Assembly: GCF_000321225.1 (NCBI RefSeq)
Contig: NW_004450464.1
Location: 3,543,569 to 3,607,568, forward strand
From: Odobenus rosmarus divergens
Taxonomy: Eukaryota > Chordata > Mammalia > Carnivora > Odobenidae
Direction of reading: 5' to 3'
Length of the DNA stretch: 64,000 nucleotides
The position numbers and the translations under genes were made by a program. Below, piece after piece: positions 1 to 12,034 of the stretch. Numbering within the stretch: position 1 is the stretch's first letter; every line of letters begins with the position of its first letter. The notes beneath the pieces were generated by a model, which had not been told where the DNA came from, searched no databases, and saw nothing but the letters and a program-made list of their open reading frames with translations.

Positions 1-2990
1 GAGGCTAAGTCCTTTATGGAAAGAACACATTATCTAATGCATGCACAACTGTAAAATGGCCAATGGTATGAAGAAATGGCTATAGTTATGGACATATGCA
101 TCATTAAGCTGAGGTTATTCATCTTCCCCATGGTGCAGTCAGAATCATAGATATTCTAACATCACCGAGTGCAGTACCTGTAGATATATATAGATACAAA
201 CTATTTCTGCAATACTTAACCTGATAGATTCCCTATGGTTGTTGACTGATAGCTAAATAATTTACTGGGGTGCAATGCTATCAATCTCACAGTAGAAATG
301 GAATAATGTCTCAGGATGTTTTCTTCTGGCTATTAGTGAATTCGGATGCTGTACATGTGATCATGTATCATTTCTCCCATGCGTCTGATTGCTGTGTGAG
401 GTTTGGTGCACCAGTGTCAGGCTTGTTTTCAATGATGTCATTAATTGCTCCGATGATGAATACTTAGAAAGCCTTCACTTTCAGACCTTCACTGACTCTT
501 CCAGATTCCCAGAACAATCGTGAGTGAGATCACTTCAAGAATGAAATAATTTCTCCCTTTCCAGCTGTCATGAACAGTTCACATGCTCAGCAAATGTAAA
601 ACATGCTTGATTCTGAGGAAGTAGATTTTGCAGCATCCAGACCCTGTTTGGGAATCCCTGTGTGATCCTAACAGAGAGTCTTTCAACAAAACACTTGGAT
701 GTTGTTGCAAGGAGAATGCTATTATGTTTTTCCATGCAGTTGCGCTTAGCCCTGGTGTAGAATGTTAGGGGGTGAAAACAGATTCTATTCCCTGAGACTA
801 CAAAAGTAGGAATTTTTAAAAACATGGCTGTGAAATATTATTCTCAGGCCAAATTGCCTTGTTTGTGCTTTGATCTGCACTTGTTTGTCTATCTATCTAC
901 ATTGGGTTGTTTACAGTGTCCTACTAAACATCAGATGTGTCCATGAAGTAACAACTATAGAAAGAAAAACCAGGATTGGTTTGTCCTTTCTCATGTTTTC
1001 ATGCTAAGAGAACAGATACTTACATCAGGAAAACACATTATTCAGAACGACAAGCAAAGAGAGGCGTCTCTGAAATTGTTTTCTCTGGAGTCCTTAACCA
1101 CAGTTAGACGAAATATGGATGAAAACATCCTCAAGTTTCAGCATTTTATCCACAATTTGTTCATATCTTTGTCTCATTTGCCTTTAGTTCTTTCAAGAAA
1201 AGATGCTTCCACCAATTACTTTAGAGTTCTTGTGGTTGGAAGCATTTTCCTGACAGAGTAACAACATGCACAATGGAGAGCTGAGTACCTTGGTTGAATA
1301 ATGCATGTCATAGAACTTGTGCTGCTATTTTGGCCCACTCGGTAGAGAGTTTGTTGCCTGAGGTATGTAGACGGCATTCGGGAGACTGGATCGAGGCCTC
1401 AGCTTTGGCTCCTACTCAACCAAATAATTTAGCTGCTCTGGACTACTTTTATTTCATATGTTACTGAGGGAGTTATACTAAATTATCTCTAAAGCATTTT
1501 CTAAGCTCAAACTGGCTACTGTATTCACATTTCATCTATATAACAAATACTTACCTAGATTGATTGGCCTTTTAGAAAAAGCATTCCAAGTAATGAGCTT
1601 TGTTTATTTTTTCTCATTTAATCTCCTTTACCACTATCAGTACTTCTCCATCTCATTCCCATCCTAACACACCTGAGAAAGGTGGTACCCTCCCATCAGA
1701 GACCCTGGCTCCCTTCTCCACAGTGGGTGCAGCCAGGGAACTGGCCCAGGGAAGCATCAGAATTTTGGATGGAGGAAGGGAATGTGTATTGAGTAAGTCC
1801 CCCACCTGATTCAGCTCATTAAGAATCACTGAACTGCGTTGTTCATTATGAGTAACAGGAAAACTTGTCCTTTGCGGATAATCAGGACTATTCTTGAATT
1901 TCTAAAGTGGCCCCACTAAAGTTTATTTCAAAGCCACTAAAGCACCATTCTCAAAAGCCTGCCTGCCTCCCTAAAACCTTCTGATGCAGTCATTCTTTGC
2001 TTATACTGTTCAAAATCCATACTGAGCATTGGGTTAAAACTCCCAGCTCTAGGAGATTAAAAGCTCTCCTGTTTAGCATCCACCTTGCGGTTCTTATCCT
2101 ACCTACCTGAATGTCTGCTACAAACTGAGTTGCATGTCTAGTTCAGATAGACAATATCATAATTTATTTATCATCCCCCGAATGTCCCAAGTACTCCTGG
2201 TATCTTCAGATGTTCACACTCTGCTAAGTATGTTCCTAAATGAATCTTTACCAGTAGGCATGATTTACTCCTCATTTACCTTATGGTAATTAAGCATGGT
2301 TCTAAGACTTCATGAGAATGGCATCAGGGAATTTTAGCATTTTTACAAACACCTAAGTAAATGTGGATTAGGTAATTATCATCTTTAGAAACATGTCAAC
2401 TTTTGATCTTTGTGCCTATTTTTTGTGTGTGATGTGTCACCTCAATAGTAAATTTTCACATGGCTTTGAAGATGACACACTAATAAAACTCATGACATAT
2501 GGCCTCCCCATTAATCTTTCCTCTGCCAATCTGCAATGGAAAAGGAATAAAGGTTAGCCAGGCTTTACAGTAAAGAAACCAAGGCAGTGTGATCAGTGTA
2601 AGATATTAGCTCAGAGAGAAATGGGGTTAAAAATGATCCCTAGCTTCTCAGTGCTCCATCTATGATGAGCTCATTCCTTACAACACTGAGATGAACTCCA
2701 TGGTCAAGGGTAACTGACCAAAGCCACCATTTGCAAAATTTGATGGGAAATCTTGCATGGCATTCTTGTGTTAGGTGTAAAGAATAGCTCGAATGTCATT
2801 CTTACACATGACAGAAATTATGTACAATTAAATGCATTTCCTGCAACAAACAGTGCTAAACAGTGCTGTGATTTGCTATATTCTTATTTTCTGACACTAC
2901 TATGTAAGTCCTTAACATTCATATATACTACAGGCAGAAGGGCTGAATTTTGACCACCTAGCAAAGGTTTGCACTTCTCATGATTTAAGA
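1..2990. other. Unannotated non-coding sequence
   Basis: I recognise no gene, RNA gene or clear mobile element here. The segment is AT-rich and CpG-poor, and its open frames (up to 86 codons) have no recognisable protein character. A MIR-like stretch on the plus strand may lie at about 1320-1540, but it is too diverged to call. Confidence 0.5.
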
Positions 2991-2999
2991 AACCTAAGT

Positions 3000-3195
3000 T
3001 ATGGTCCTGGTATGGTTCTAATGCTGACCAGGCTTGTGGCTTTTGGCAAATGACTTAACCTTATCACACCCCACCATCCCTCTGTACAGTTAAAGTAGTG
3101 ATATACTATTTAGCGATCCTCTTAATTTGTTCATTCAGTATCTATTGAATGTCTACTATAAGACAGCCACTGTTAGAAGTAAAATGAGCTAGGCT
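3000..3195. repeat. Old MIR (+) and L2 (-) fragments
   Basis: Positions 3000-3130 follow the MIR core in plus orientation: a 'GGCAAATGACTTAACC'-like segment and then a 'TGTACAGTTAAAGTAG' segment, matching the 'leaves position, loses few positions' tail of MIR. Positions 3131-3190 resemble the reverse complement of the L2 3' end ('TTCATTCAGTATCTATTGAA' followed by a 'CACTG' block). Both are old and diverged, so the boundaries are approximate. Confidence 0.55.
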
Positions 3196-3787
3196 GAGCA
3201 TCCTTTGATCTTCCTTAGATACCCTGAATTACTCACTAAAATAACATTTATATTTTGATGAATCAGCAAAGAGTTAAGCTATGCTAAGTGCTTGAGATAT
3301 TTTATTAGGTTTTTGGGGAAGCATAACTCCTTGTTATTCTTAACCTTTGTTATTTGCTTTTAATCTTATTTTCCTACACATGATCAAGTCTGGTTTCTCG
3401 GACAGTGCTCAGTGAATTATAATAGTATAAATTAATTCTGTGGATAAAATTTTATGAGACACTATATCAAATACTTCAGTAAAATCAAGATATATTATTA
3501 TACCCATTGTAGATATTCATGGTCTAATCTTGTAATTATATTTTTTTAAATTGGATTTGTACAGCCTTATTATCCAATTATTCACTCCATGCTGTTCATA
3601 GGTACATAAATGTTTATAGCTGTGTTCCTTAATGTTGGCTCATTGTATTTACTAGAAAGAATAATAGCAGAAGCAATTTCCATGATTGTTCTACTTTCTC
3701 TATTGTCAATATGTAATTTGTGTATACTTGTTCAATGCTCTGATACTTTTTTAGGTAATATAAATTAATAGAGCAATATAACATATA

Positions 3788-4139
3788 CAGTTGACCCTTG
3801 AATGACAAAAGGGGCACCAACCCCTCCCCCGCTCCCCAGGGCCATTACAAATCCATATGTAACTTTTGTCTCCCCCAGAACTTAACTACTAATAGCCTAC
3901 TGTTGACCGAAAGCCTTACTGATAACACAGTCAATTACCACATATTTTGTATGTTATATGTATCCTATACTACATTCTTACTGTAAAGTGAGCTAGAGAA
4001 AAAAATACTATTAAGAAAATCATAAGGAAGGGAAAATACATTTACAGTACTGTACTGTGTTTATTGGGGGGAAAAATCCACATTTAAATGGGTAAGTGGT
4101 TTCATGCAGTTCAAACCCCTGTTGTTCAAAGGTCAACTG
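3788..4139 (+). mobile_element. Tigger2/MER28-like non-autonomous DNA transposon
   Basis: This is a complete 352-bp element. It begins CAGTTGACCCTTGAA and ends TTCAAAGGTCAACTG, so the termini are inverted repeats, and it is flanked by TA on both sides (3786-3787 and 4140-4141), the usual TcMar target duplication. The interior ('AACTTAACTACTAATAGCCT', 'AAGAAAATCATAAGGAAG') matches what I recall of MER28/Tigger2. There is no transposase open frame, so it is a MITE-like deletion derivative. It is fairly well preserved from end to end. The small open frames inside it are shadows. Confidence 0.85.
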
Positions 4140-4339
4140 TACTCTTTTTTTTTTTCCCCCAGTGCATAAGTTTGGGTGCTGTTAAGCAATCATTTGGGGC
4201 TGAAGTGCCTTTAGCATGCAATGTTAATAAAAGGAACATTTTTAAGTGTAACTCCATCTAAACATGATTTTGTCTTCACTGGGCCAGTTCTCTGGGTTCC
4301 TAGGAGATTGTGAAGCTCAGTGAGGGACCCCAAGGAGTA

Positions 4340-4465
4340 TATAAGCGAGTCAGCACTCACTCATAAAGATCTTTTGAGTTTCTGTCTACACTGTGCCTTG
4401 TACTATAGAAACCAGAGGTGAATGAGACAGCTCCCTTTTTGCAAGGAGCTCACAGTTTTATTTAA
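4340..4465 (-). repeat. L2 3'-end fragment
   Basis: The reverse complement of the L2 tail is recognisable: a target-like 'CACTCACTCATAAAG' region, then 'GTGCCTTGTACTATAGAAACC', then 'GTGAATGAGACAGCTCCC' and 'AAGGAGCTCACAGTTT'. The order of these blocks is that of antisense L2. It is diverged and its limits are approximate. Confidence 0.55.
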
Positions 4466-5379
4466 CTACTGACCACTTTTCCTTTATCATGTGGGTATAA
4501 AAGCTAAGTATCTAGATATAAATATTAATTTTCCTTCTGGACAAGGTACCTGGGATAGATGTGGGATACCTTTAGTCAGTTCCAGCTAGCATCCTCGTAT
4601 GGATTACAACTTGATAGTTTTAATATTTTCAGGCTATATGTTTGGGGGCATGTTGGTGATCATCAGAACATTAATTGCACTGGTTTTCTTCACTTTCAAA
4701 ATATTTTGAACCATAATGTGAATTAAGGTGTAGCCTTTTTTAGATGGTAAGTTAAGCCACTAGACTTTCTTTGTAATTAGTGAGGAGTACACTGCACAAC
4801 AGACAAATTCCTCTTAATTGAAAAATATCTCCTACTCAAATTCCCAAGTTATCAAGGACTGCATTAAGATAGTGTGGTGAATGTGTAATATATAATAACT
4901 GATTATATATCAGATTGGAACTTGGAGAACGTTTGTAATCAAGTAATAAAATTGGGGGCTAGAACTTTATTTAACTACTAAGGAAAAGGAGATCTACTGA
5001 AGCAAAGATACTTGCCCCAAGATACGAGGAAGAGTGAACACTAATCCGTATTCCCCCCTCCCCCTTATTATTCTTTTTAATATGCCTTATTCTACTACCA
5101 AAACTGTGAAGAAGGGTCATAGAACACAGGGATATATTGGTCTACCTATATCTACATCTATACCATCAAAATATTGTGTCCATATTTGCCATCTGTACAT
5201 TTTCGTAATCTAAGCAGATAACCTGTATGTGGCTGAAGAATGTGAGATAAAAGTATATTTGTGTGTTGGCAACAGTAGATATGAATCAATAGCACTTGAA
5301 TGGTCAAAAGGATGGAAGCACAATCCTCTGGTTTCCCAACCGCAGCCAAAGAGAAGGATTATGCGTGGGGATATATGTA
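4466..5379. other. Unannotated non-coding sequence
   Basis: I see no gene or clear repeat here. The open frames at 5158-5473 overlap the head of the adjacent CAN-SINE and are not coding. Confidence 0.5.
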
Positions 5380-5391
5380 AATTGTTCTTCT

Positions 5392-5605
5392 GGGCGCCTG
5401 GGTGGCTCAGTTCGTTGAGCAACTGCCTTCGGCTCAGGTCATGATCCTGGAGTCCCGGAATTGAGTCCCGCATCAGGCTCCCTGCTCGGCGGGGAGTCTG
5501 CTTCTCCCTCTGACCCTCCCTTCTCTCATGTGCTCTCTCTCTCTCATTCTCGCTCTCTCAAATAAATAAATAAATAAGTAAAATCTTTAAAAAAAAAAAA
5601 AGGAT
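5392..5605 (+). mobile_element. CAN-SINE (carnivoran tRNA-Lys-derived SINE)
   Basis: The element starts GGGCGCCTGGGTGGCTCAG, which is the tRNA-derived head with the A-box region. It continues through a TC-rich body and a CT-repeat, and ends in an AAATAAATAAATAA tract and poly(A). A perfect 12-bp target-site duplication, AATTGTTCTTCT, flanks it at 5380-5391 and 5606-5617. The body variant ('CATGATCCTGGAGTCCCGG') is the arctoid type. It appears full length. Confidence 0.95.
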
Positions 5606-5617
5606 AATTGTTCTTCT

Positions 5618-7477
5618 TATTAGCTGATAAAGGACCTGGAAACTGTGCCACATGAGGTACTAGTAAAGTATTTAAATATATTTTTAGCAAAGTGAAACCT
5701 AGAAGGAGAAACTATGAGATAACTCAGTGTTGAATACTTACAGTCCATCTTTTTTAGTGGAATTTGATTTACTCTGTGAGGACATTACAGAAAGACATGT
5801 TTTGAATTAACATCAGGAACAAATTTCTAACCTTTCTAAGAGCTGGTGTTCACAAGTGATGTGAGTACTAATGAGGCAGGGTTTCTGCCCCTAAAAGTTT
5901 CAAATAGAGGTTACACCTTTTCTGGATGATTCTGCAGCAATTGTTTGAACCAGATGACCTCTAGTCCCTTTTCAACAGTGAATGTGTAACCCTGCTAAGA
6001 CATTATTGGGCAATTATGCCAACTGGGAGTACAAAGGAAGTCTAAAAACAGAGATGGTTTCATGGATCCAATAGAAGGGTTGTGGTTACCTGGAATTCTG
6101 TGTTGAGTAGGAGGAGCCTGAGATCACCTCTGGGCTCATGATGAATGAGTGCTGTGATGAATTAATGGTACTGCATGGGGAAAGAAGTGAAGAAATGATT
6201 TCATCCTGGCACACATGCTTGGCATGTGCCATCTTTACCTTAAAAGGCAATCTGTCTTTTTTCCATTTTCTAGCATTTGATTATTCATTCTATTCCATCT
6301 TTGTTCTTTAGGCACCTAAGCATATTTGGTTAACTCAGCTTTGAAATCTCAATGATGAATAGTCTCCCATGTAGAGGATTTTTTAAATTAACTGAAAATT
6401 ATACATTTATAACTTAGAATAAAGCATGTGGTATATGTTCTAGTCCCTTTTCAGATGACTTATGATTTGATTAAAGATTTTAATGAACAATCAGAAGATT
6501 TAACTAATATAAAATTGTATCTAAATTGGTCATTTAAATTATTGAAAATCTATCTGGCTTCATGTTTTGGGAAGCTTCGCGTCTGACTTCCACATGCCCT
6601 TTGTTCTTTTTTAAAGTTTGCCTGGCTTAAAGGAAATTGTTCAGTGCAGAGCTCAATTACAAATGTGCTCTGACAATCAGGAAGCTGTATCTGAGGTTTT
6701 ATCTGGAACTCCAACAGAGGTGATAAAAAAGTCCCATGGTCTGGAATATAAACTCATATATCCACAAGCAGTGGCGGTGACTCTCCTTAGTCTAAACCCC
6801 CAGAAAAGACAAAATTTCAGAGAGCTTCTGCTTCGGAAGAGCAGCAATATCTCCATGACTTCTCTTCTGATCAAATCTTCTTGTCTTAAAAATAATGCAT
6901 TGAAGTATAGGTGAATTGTTATATTGTACAGCCGGCATAAAAAATTAAAATTTAAAAATTAAAAAGGTAATGATACCTACCAGTATTTTCATGTTTGCCA
7001 AAAATACAAATATTATAGGACATCCAAAAGTCTAATGACCTTGAGAGAATTAGACAGTTTGAATTTTCATATAGATGAACTCTCCTAAGTGTTTTTTGCA
7101 GATATTTGTACACAGTTAAGCATTTATTCAATGTCAAGCATGATTAATGTCTTTTTCTTCCATCTATTTCCCCTTCTAAATAAATTTATTTTGACCATGC
7201 TCTCTGGTGATTTTTTTTTTTCCCTCTGAGACCTTGTACAGAGAAGGAAATAAATATAACAGAACCTTAAAACTGAGGAAGGGCCATTGATTTGAGTTTT
7301 ATTAAAACTTACTATTGAATTGTGTAATTGAGAGTTTACATGTGTCTGTTTTTAACATTTTATATATAACCTATACATAATTTTCCTAAAATGAGTATTT
7401 AATGAAGATTGGCACTCATAGTGTGAATGTCTTAGAACATCACGTGACTTGTTTAAAATCCTTCTTACCTTCTCAAG
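5618..7477. other. Unannotated non-coding sequence
   Basis: I recognise no repeat or gene. A 98-codon plus-strand open frame (6618-6914) lies downstream of a pyrimidine-rich AG at about 6600-6616. It has no recognisable protein similarity, so I do not annotate it as an exon. The rest is AT-rich. Confidence 0.45.
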
Positions 7478-7515
7478 AAGGGCATGAGAAAGCCCTAAGG
7501 GCATGAGAAAGCCCT
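7478..7515. repeat. Perfect 19-bp tandem duplication
   Basis: The unit AAGGGCATGAGAAAGCCCT occurs at 7478-7496 and again without a gap at 7497-7515. Each unit has short inverted ends (AGGGC and GCCCT), so each copy, or the pair, could form a hairpin. The copies are identical, which suggests a recent slippage or template-switch duplication. Confidence 0.9.
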
Positions 7516-7539
7516 TAGGATATTAACTCACACTCCGCG

Positions 7540-7860
7540 AGGCACCAGAGAAACATATACTGCAGGTGCATCCTGATTTCAAGATGTGTGCAGTCTCACA
7601 GGGGGGACAGACTGACCACCAGCAAGACCAGGGCAATATGGTGTGTGTTCCATGTGCATTGAAGACCATAGGATGCCACTTAAGCCAGACCAGGGGGGTC
7701 ATACCCAGGGTCTTGAGGAGGATGGCACCTGGGTGACACGAGAAGGACAATACTTGTGAGAGAGATGAAGGGTTGAGTGAGGTCGGGAGAGTGGAATGCA
7801 TGCAAGGGAAGGAAGCAACATGTGCATGGGCCTTGAGTTTAAAAATGCCGGGCCCTATTC
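7540..7860 (-). repeat. L2 internal fragment
   Basis: This segment follows the reverse-strand L2 body. It has a 'CTTGAGGAGGATGGCACCTG' block like the 'gaggaggtgacatttgag' region, then 'AAGGACAATACTTG' and 'AGGAAGCAACATGTGCATGG' like 'ggaacagcatgtgcaaagg'. It is interrupted by small changes and carries no intact reading frame. The 92-codon minus-strand frame here is a shadow. Confidence 0.6.
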
Positions 7861-10585
7861 AGGAAATTGTGGCTGTTAGAAAAAGAATAACTCCACACTG
7901 GAGAGAGGAAGAGAGTCGTGTCTACATCTAATTATTTTCCAGCTCACACATGAACTCTCCAGACAGTTCTCTTCCTCCTTGACTTCTGCATTGAATGGCC
8001 ATAAACATGAGTGCCAGCTCTGCACTAGAATAAGGACTTTAGTAATGACTTTGAACCAAGCAATTGTTTGATTCCGATCCAGGAATGCCGGCGTCATTAC
8101 CCTCTCCTAAAGTACTCGCAGATGAAAGCAGTATACTCATGAAATGTGCAGGGCTCTTTACATAAGCTTCTTTTTTAAAAAAATCGTTTCTTTCATCCTG
8201 CCTCACAATCTCCTTAAAATAAAATACTTTCAAGATTTTGTTGTGACCGTGCTCAGCACAAAATGGAGCTACCAGAATGCCAGCAAGAATGTGGTCACAC
8301 GTGTTACAAAGGGAGGCATTCTGTGGTTTAGCATTTGGCGCGGGGGGGGGCACTGATTAGATTTCCATTTGCCTATACTTAGCATGAGGAGTAGCCCTGG
8401 GCCTAAGAATAAATTATTTTCCATTTTAACATCTTCACTCTTCATTCCCCTCCCGATGGCTCTCTTGGCACCAGGAAGAGGTCTTTCCCAGCGTGGACCC
8501 TGAGTTAGAGAACATAGTCATTGGGGGTAATGTTTCAGATCACATGGACACTCTGCCAGTGAGACCCGTTACACAGGTCCAACTATCAGATGGTTCTATG
8601 CATCCATGCTGTGGTCTTTCTCTCCTGAGCCACTAAGAGGCCTGGAGACCCTCCAGCACAAGCCTTTAAATAACCTTGGACTTTTCACTAGAGGCTTGTT
8701 TAACTTTCGAGAGGAAATTTATGACTTATAAAATAATGATATATGAAAATAAGAAGTCACAGTCAAACATCCCAACTGCATAGTTTCCATCTCTTTGCCA
8801 CTCAGGAAATCATACTATTTGCAAGAATAAATACAATACTGTTGCGCTTAAAAATAAAGACGAAGCTATATGTTAGAATTTAGACACGATCTGTGAATTT
8901 GGTCTGGTTTTTGTTGTTTTAGAAATCAATGCATGTTAGAGAACCATACATTAGCAGTTTGCATATTTTCCCAGCAGCACACACCTCTTCTGACCAATGG
9001 TATAATGAAGCATAAAAACATCATCAGATTTTATTTGACAAAGATCTTCAGTAGCACCTGTGCATTTTTTCAGGCTAGCAATTATCATGTGAGTGTACAG
9101 ATTAAATAACTCATACTCAATAGCTCAGCAAAAGTAATACTTTTGTATATGCAGTATAATATTTTCAGAAGAACATTAAATGCAATATAAGTGGGGTTAT
9201 GTTTTAAACATTACAATGAAGGTTTAAAAGTGGTTTTCAAGCAATTTTAAAAATGACATTGGATTTAAACAGCTTGAATCCCTCTTGCTAACTTGCAGCT
9301 CTCAAAATCTCCTCCTCCTCAGGATGCCCCTACTTGACAATATGGCGGTTGAATTTTATGCCCCTACAATAGCAAACAGGCTTTGCATACCCTTGCCTTC
9401 AGATGGAAAGATCACCAATGGTTGTTCTTTGATGCCCAGTGTTGAAAATGGAAACAGAGGAGACAATTACCCAAACTCCACCAGGCTTCCAACCCATCAT
9501 CACCAGATGCCTGCTGAATATTTTCCCTCCGACTCTTGCAAGTGAGTAGGTAGAGCTGTCATTGGAGTTCAGTCAGCAAAATGATTACATTTTTGCTTTG
9601 CACTGGAAGATGACCTACATAACATAAAAGAAACAAAGAATATTGTCTCACTATAATTTGTCTATGCTTTCTTGGGTTAAAATTTGATTATATCACCGTG
9701 AATCCTGTCAAACATATAAATTTGGTACAGTGAATAAACTTGAGAAAAAAATGGAAACTTTAACCTCTTTCCAGGGTTGAGGTGGTTATTTAAAATTTTT
9801 AAAGCTGGTCAACAAATAGAGAGGCTGACCTACCAGACATTTTGACTTCTAGAACTTAAAATTCTTGATATACTCATCTGCTGATAAATTTGTATACATA
9901 CTTAAATTATAGAACATGGGGAAAATATCTTTGCAGCCATCATGGAATAGTAGCTCTACAGAATCATCTGTATTAATGGTGTGTGAAGTCATAACCACTT
10001 TACAAATATAATAATATAGTCAGCCTAAAAATATAATTAGTCTTCAAACTCTAGCATGGTATTTTTCATACAAATAAAATCTTCCCAGGCACATAAGACT
10101 GTTTGAGGTAGAACTGCCAATTAAAATCTGTGATTCTCATCTTTCCCTTTCAGTTGTAGACACAGTGGTATTTCAGAGATTTCTAACAAGACAGTTTAAA
10201 AGTAAGGGATAAATGTAAAGACAGGGAAATCCTCTTATTTAGCAGTACTAACAGATCCTCACTAGAGGTGTTTTTCATGCCAAGGAATGTTTGTAGCGTC
10301 ACTGAGATCTCTGTAGATGATATATTTGAGTTTATTGAGGACAGTTATTTCACCCATGGTGAACTTAATGCAAAAATGTTTCTGCAAGCTGCTTTACACT
10401 TTAATATTTCTAACTAATAGGACATTTCAAGTGTGCACGCTCCAGTTGTACATATGTGTATACCTGCATTCCTCCTGACAATATGCATTTTTTTCAATTT
10501 GTAAATAACATAGACAGTGCTTCCACAGGGTTCCAGAACCACTGTATAATTTGTCTCCATTAGGACTCCTCACATTGTTGTGCAG
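7861..10585. other. Unannotated non-coding sequence with one exon-like segment
   Basis: I see no clear mobile element. A run of ten G lies at about 8342-8351. The only notable unit is an open segment at 9299-9541 bounded by splice-like signals, entered separately. Confidence 0.45.
9299..9541 (+). other. Exon-like open segment, unproven
   Basis: The segment is preceded by ...CTTGCTAACTTGCAG, an acceptor-like AG at 9297-9298 with a branch-point-like CTAAC very close by. It is followed directly by GTGAGTAGG at 9542, a donor-like match. It is 243 bases long, a multiple of three, and one frame stays open across it. That frame encodes about 81 residues including Arg-Gly-Asp and His-His-His. I recognise no protein family in it. 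Isolated splice-like pairs are common by chance in mammalian DNA, and no neighbouring exon with compatible phase was found. It could be a cryptic or non-coding RNA exon, or nothing. Confidence 0.15.
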
Positions 10586-10589
10586 TTAT

Positions 10590-10740
10590 TTATGTGTCTG
10601 TCTCCTGCACTAGACTTTTTAGCTCCGTGGGTGAAAGAGTCAAATATGATTCCCTTCCCCAGCTCAGATCATGTTGTTGGGCACGAGGGGAGTGCCACAG
10701 CCAATGTTTGCTAATTGAGTAAAGTATGTGGTTAATACAT
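10590..10740 (+). repeat. L2 3'-end fragment
   Basis: In plus orientation it contains 'GTCTGTCTCCTGCACTAGAC', the hallmark 'gtctgtctcccccactagactgtaagctcc' stretch of the L2 tail. This is followed by a 'TTGGGCACGAGGGGAGTGCC' block and 'CAATGTTTGCTAATTGAGTA', matching the terminal 'caataaatgtttgttgaatga' segment. Confidence 0.65.
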
Positions 10741-10989
10741 TTGGTATCCAGACTACTGAGAGGGCACAATAACCTGGCGGTTTTCATTATTTTAATGTGT
10801 CGTAAGAAATGCCATAAATACTAGCATTTCTTTTAGTCCTTTCTGTCTTTCAAGGTATAATGCAATCATTTACAACAATCCCAATGAGAGTTCATTGCTC
10901 AGAGAGGAGAAAACCAGAGTTAGTCCTTTGAAATTCATCAAGCCAGAATCCGATCTCAGAAAAACTCTCAGGTGAAACTTAAGAGAAGA

Positions 10990-11135
10990 CAGACTGGCTT
11001 AGTGTCTGGGAATTTCAGGTCTGTGCATCCCGGTGCCTACAGTGACCGAGACAGTCATTTCCTCCCTATCCTCATCTGTTCATTGAGATTAAAAAGCTGA
11101 GAATTTGAAGAAAAGGCTGATAAGCAATTCCAGTT
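10990..11135 (+). repeat. MIR fragment, diverged
   Basis: 'CATTTCCTCCCTATCCTCAT' followed by 'CTGTTCATTGAGATTAAAAA' resembles the MIR segment 'tcagtttcctcatctgtaaaatggg'. The upstream part is weakly MIR-like. The call is tentative. Confidence 0.4.
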
Positions 11136-11808
11136 ATATCTGAAAAAATAATTTGTGTAAAAAGAGCAAATAACATAGAGAAATCTACTCTAATGTATTA
11201 ATCTGTGGAGAAATCTCTCACAGACATTCAGATGATTAGCCATTACCTTAGATAAATGGAATGGAGAAATCCAGTGAGAACAGTGAGAAGGATAATCAAT
11301 TTAATAAATTTCTCCATTCTGAGGGGAAACATTTCATTTTATTTTTCTTTAGCCTATCAATGCCAAAGAATGTTCTCCTAGAGTCTTCTGATGGTCTTCA
11401 TCGACAGGAGTTATCAATTTAATTGAATATTTAAAATGGTAACAAGTCCCAGTGGAGGGAGTATAAGCTCTGCACACTGGTCCAGAGCAACAGGATTATC
11501 ATCCAGATATTGCTATTAATGTTGACTAACTCTTAAAAGATTAATTAATTAAGAGGGTAAAGGACTATCTCTGACTTTTTAATATTTGTATTAGTCAACT
11601 ATTCACGTCTCAGACTGGTTTATTGTGTTTATCAAAAAATATTTGTGGCACTAATAATAATGCTTAGTTGTGAAACATCCTGAATTATTTATTCTCCATA
11701 TTGGAAGGAGCAGTTTTCTGGAGCTCAAAAAACATATTTTCTCTTCAGTTATTCTCTCACTGGCTTATCCCATAAACTGAAATTCCTGTATTCGATGTCT
11801 CTTTAAAA
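11136..11808. other. Unannotated non-coding sequence
   Basis: I see no gene and no recognisable mobile element in this stretch. Confidence 0.5.
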
Positions 11809-11818
11809 TCAAATGGTT

Positions 11819-12024
11819 AGGGGCGCCTGGGTGGCTCAGTCACTTTAGTGTCTGCCTTTGGCTCAGGTCCTGATCCCAGGGTCCTGGGATCAAGCCCCGC
11901 ATCGGGCTCCCTGCTCGGCGGGAAGCCTGCTTCTCCCTCTGCCTGCCGCTCCCTCTGCTTGTGCTCTCTCTCCCTCTCTCTCTTCAAATAAATTAATAAA
12001 ATCTTGAAAAAATAAAAAGCAAAC
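11819..12024 (+). mobile_element. CAN-SINE
   Basis: A full-length element beginning GGGCGCCTGGGTGGCTCAG at 11821 and ending in an A-rich tail (AAATAAATTAATAAAATC then poly-A-like sequence). A 10-bp target-site duplication, TCAAATGGTT, flanks it at 11809-11818 and 12025-12034. The body has the 'CCTGATCCCAGGGTCCTGGG' variant, with 'CTGCCTGCCGCTCCCTCTGC' before the CT-repeat. A 129-codon minus-strand frame crossing it is only a shadow. Confidence 0.95.
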
Positions 12025-12034
12025 TCAAATGGTT

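Noticed and set aside
5392..5470. Functional tRNA gene suggested by A-box-like text
   Set aside because: This is the tRNA-derived head of a CAN-SINE. It is followed by SINE body and tail and does not fold as a complete tRNA gene.
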